Positions 13,476 to 13,708 of a stretch of 13,708 nucleotides of DNA are shown here, piece after piece. Position numbers and translations under genes: made by a program. The notes under the pieces are model-generated. The model was not told the DNA's origin and did no database searches. It saw nothing but the letters and a program-made list of their open reading frames with translations. Every line of letters begins with the position of its first letter. The stretch's first letter is position 1. Source of the stretch: Chloroflexota bacterium (GTDB lineage Bacteria; Chloroflexota; Limnocylindria; P2-11E); assembly GCA_016875665.1 (NCBI GenBank), contig VGPA01000014.1:1-13708 (forward strand). Direction: 5' to 3'.

Positions 13476-13708
13476 ATGGTTCGCCCCGCGTCCAGCGGCC
13501 TCGCCACCGCATTCTTCCGTCTCTACCTCCTGGAGGCCCTCGCGGCGCACGGGCCCGCGCGCCCCGCGGCGCTCCTGGCATCGGTCTCGAGCCAGGGCCT
13601 GCCGCTCGCGGCGGGTGCGTTCGGCCGCGCGCTGCAGTCGCTCCTCGAAAGCGGGCATGTCGCGCCGGGCGACCGCGGGGCGGTGTCACTCACGGCCGCC
13701 GGGAACGC
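13476..13708 (+). CDS. N-terminal part of a probable winged-helix (PadR-like) regulator (partial)
   Basis: A strong Shine-Dalgarno sequence, GGAGG at 13466-13470, sits five bases before ATG 13476, and the frame stays open to the window edge, giving 77 residues. The visible part begins with FFRLYLLEALAAHGP (about 13-27), continues with two more amphipathic helices (about 28-39 and 48-62) and reaches GHVAPGDRGAVSLTAAG (62-78), which looks like a beta-wing ending in the LTxxG common in PadR-type repressors. The assignment is from this pattern only. It could equally be another small winged-helix domain fused to something beyond the edge. It follows rho by 71 bases on the same strand. Confidence 0.6.
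   Translation, partial: MVRPASSGLATAFFRLYLLEALAAHGPARPAALLASVSSQGLPLAAGAFGRALQSLLESGHVAPGDRGAVSLTAAGN

Noticed and set aside
12334..13689. Long minus-strand open frame (451 residues) opposite rho
   Set aside because: The plus strand encodes an intact Rho with all ATPase motifs, and the antisense translation is Arg/Ala-rich without any domain pattern.

Overview
The window is a gene-dense stretch of very GC-rich bacterial DNA with no visible rRNA, tRNA, insertion sequence, phage or CRISPR signal. Starts are often GTG or TTG, genes commonly overlap or abut by a few bases, and intergenic gaps are short (the longest is about 120 bases). The gene set points to a respiring chromosomal backbone: TCA-cycle enzymes, a b6/f-like quinol oxidase complex and Rho. 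My best taxonomic guess is a deep-branching GC-rich soil or subsurface lineage. Chloroflexota (Limnocylindria-like) comes first, and Methylomirabilota/Rokubacteria or an actinobacterial relative are alternatives. This rests on recalled protein resemblance only.

Left block (about 1-5736, minus strand, transcribed right to left). This is a tightly coupled respiratory operon. It begins with a 677-residue FAD/NAD(P)H/iron-sulfur oxidoreductase of the glutamate-synthase-small-subunit type. A b6-type cytochrome b, an enlarged subunit IV-like protein, a Rieske protein and a two-helix-anchored diheme cytochrome c follow. After these come a 36-residue single-helix protein and the start of a multi-helix membrane protein that runs off the window. 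Most junctions are overlaps or 2-base gaps. I infer one complex or pathway that joins NAD(P)H or ferredoxin-type chemistry to the quinone pool and to c-type cytochromes. The cytochrome b carries the cysteine that anchors the extra heme ci in b6f complexes. This block is the most interesting part of the window.

Middle-left block (5746-8275, plus strand). A DUF402-family protein overlaps succinyl-CoA synthetase beta (sucC), which overlaps alpha (sucD). The DUF402 start lies only 9 bases from the divergent oxidoreductase start. A palindrome-rich gap (8276-8395) separates sucD from convergent genes.

Middle-right block (8396-10655, minus strand). A membrane-anchored protein with Ig-like modules comes first, then a DUF72 TIM-barrel protein 5 bases downstream, then a small DUF1761 membrane protein.

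Right block (10723-13708, plus strand). Citrate synthase is followed by transcription terminator Rho with a Pro-rich N-terminal linker, and then by the 5' part of a probable winged-helix regulator cut by the window edge. Citrate synthase and succinyl-CoA synthetase supply TCA-cycle flux whose reducing equivalents could feed the respiratory complex on the left.
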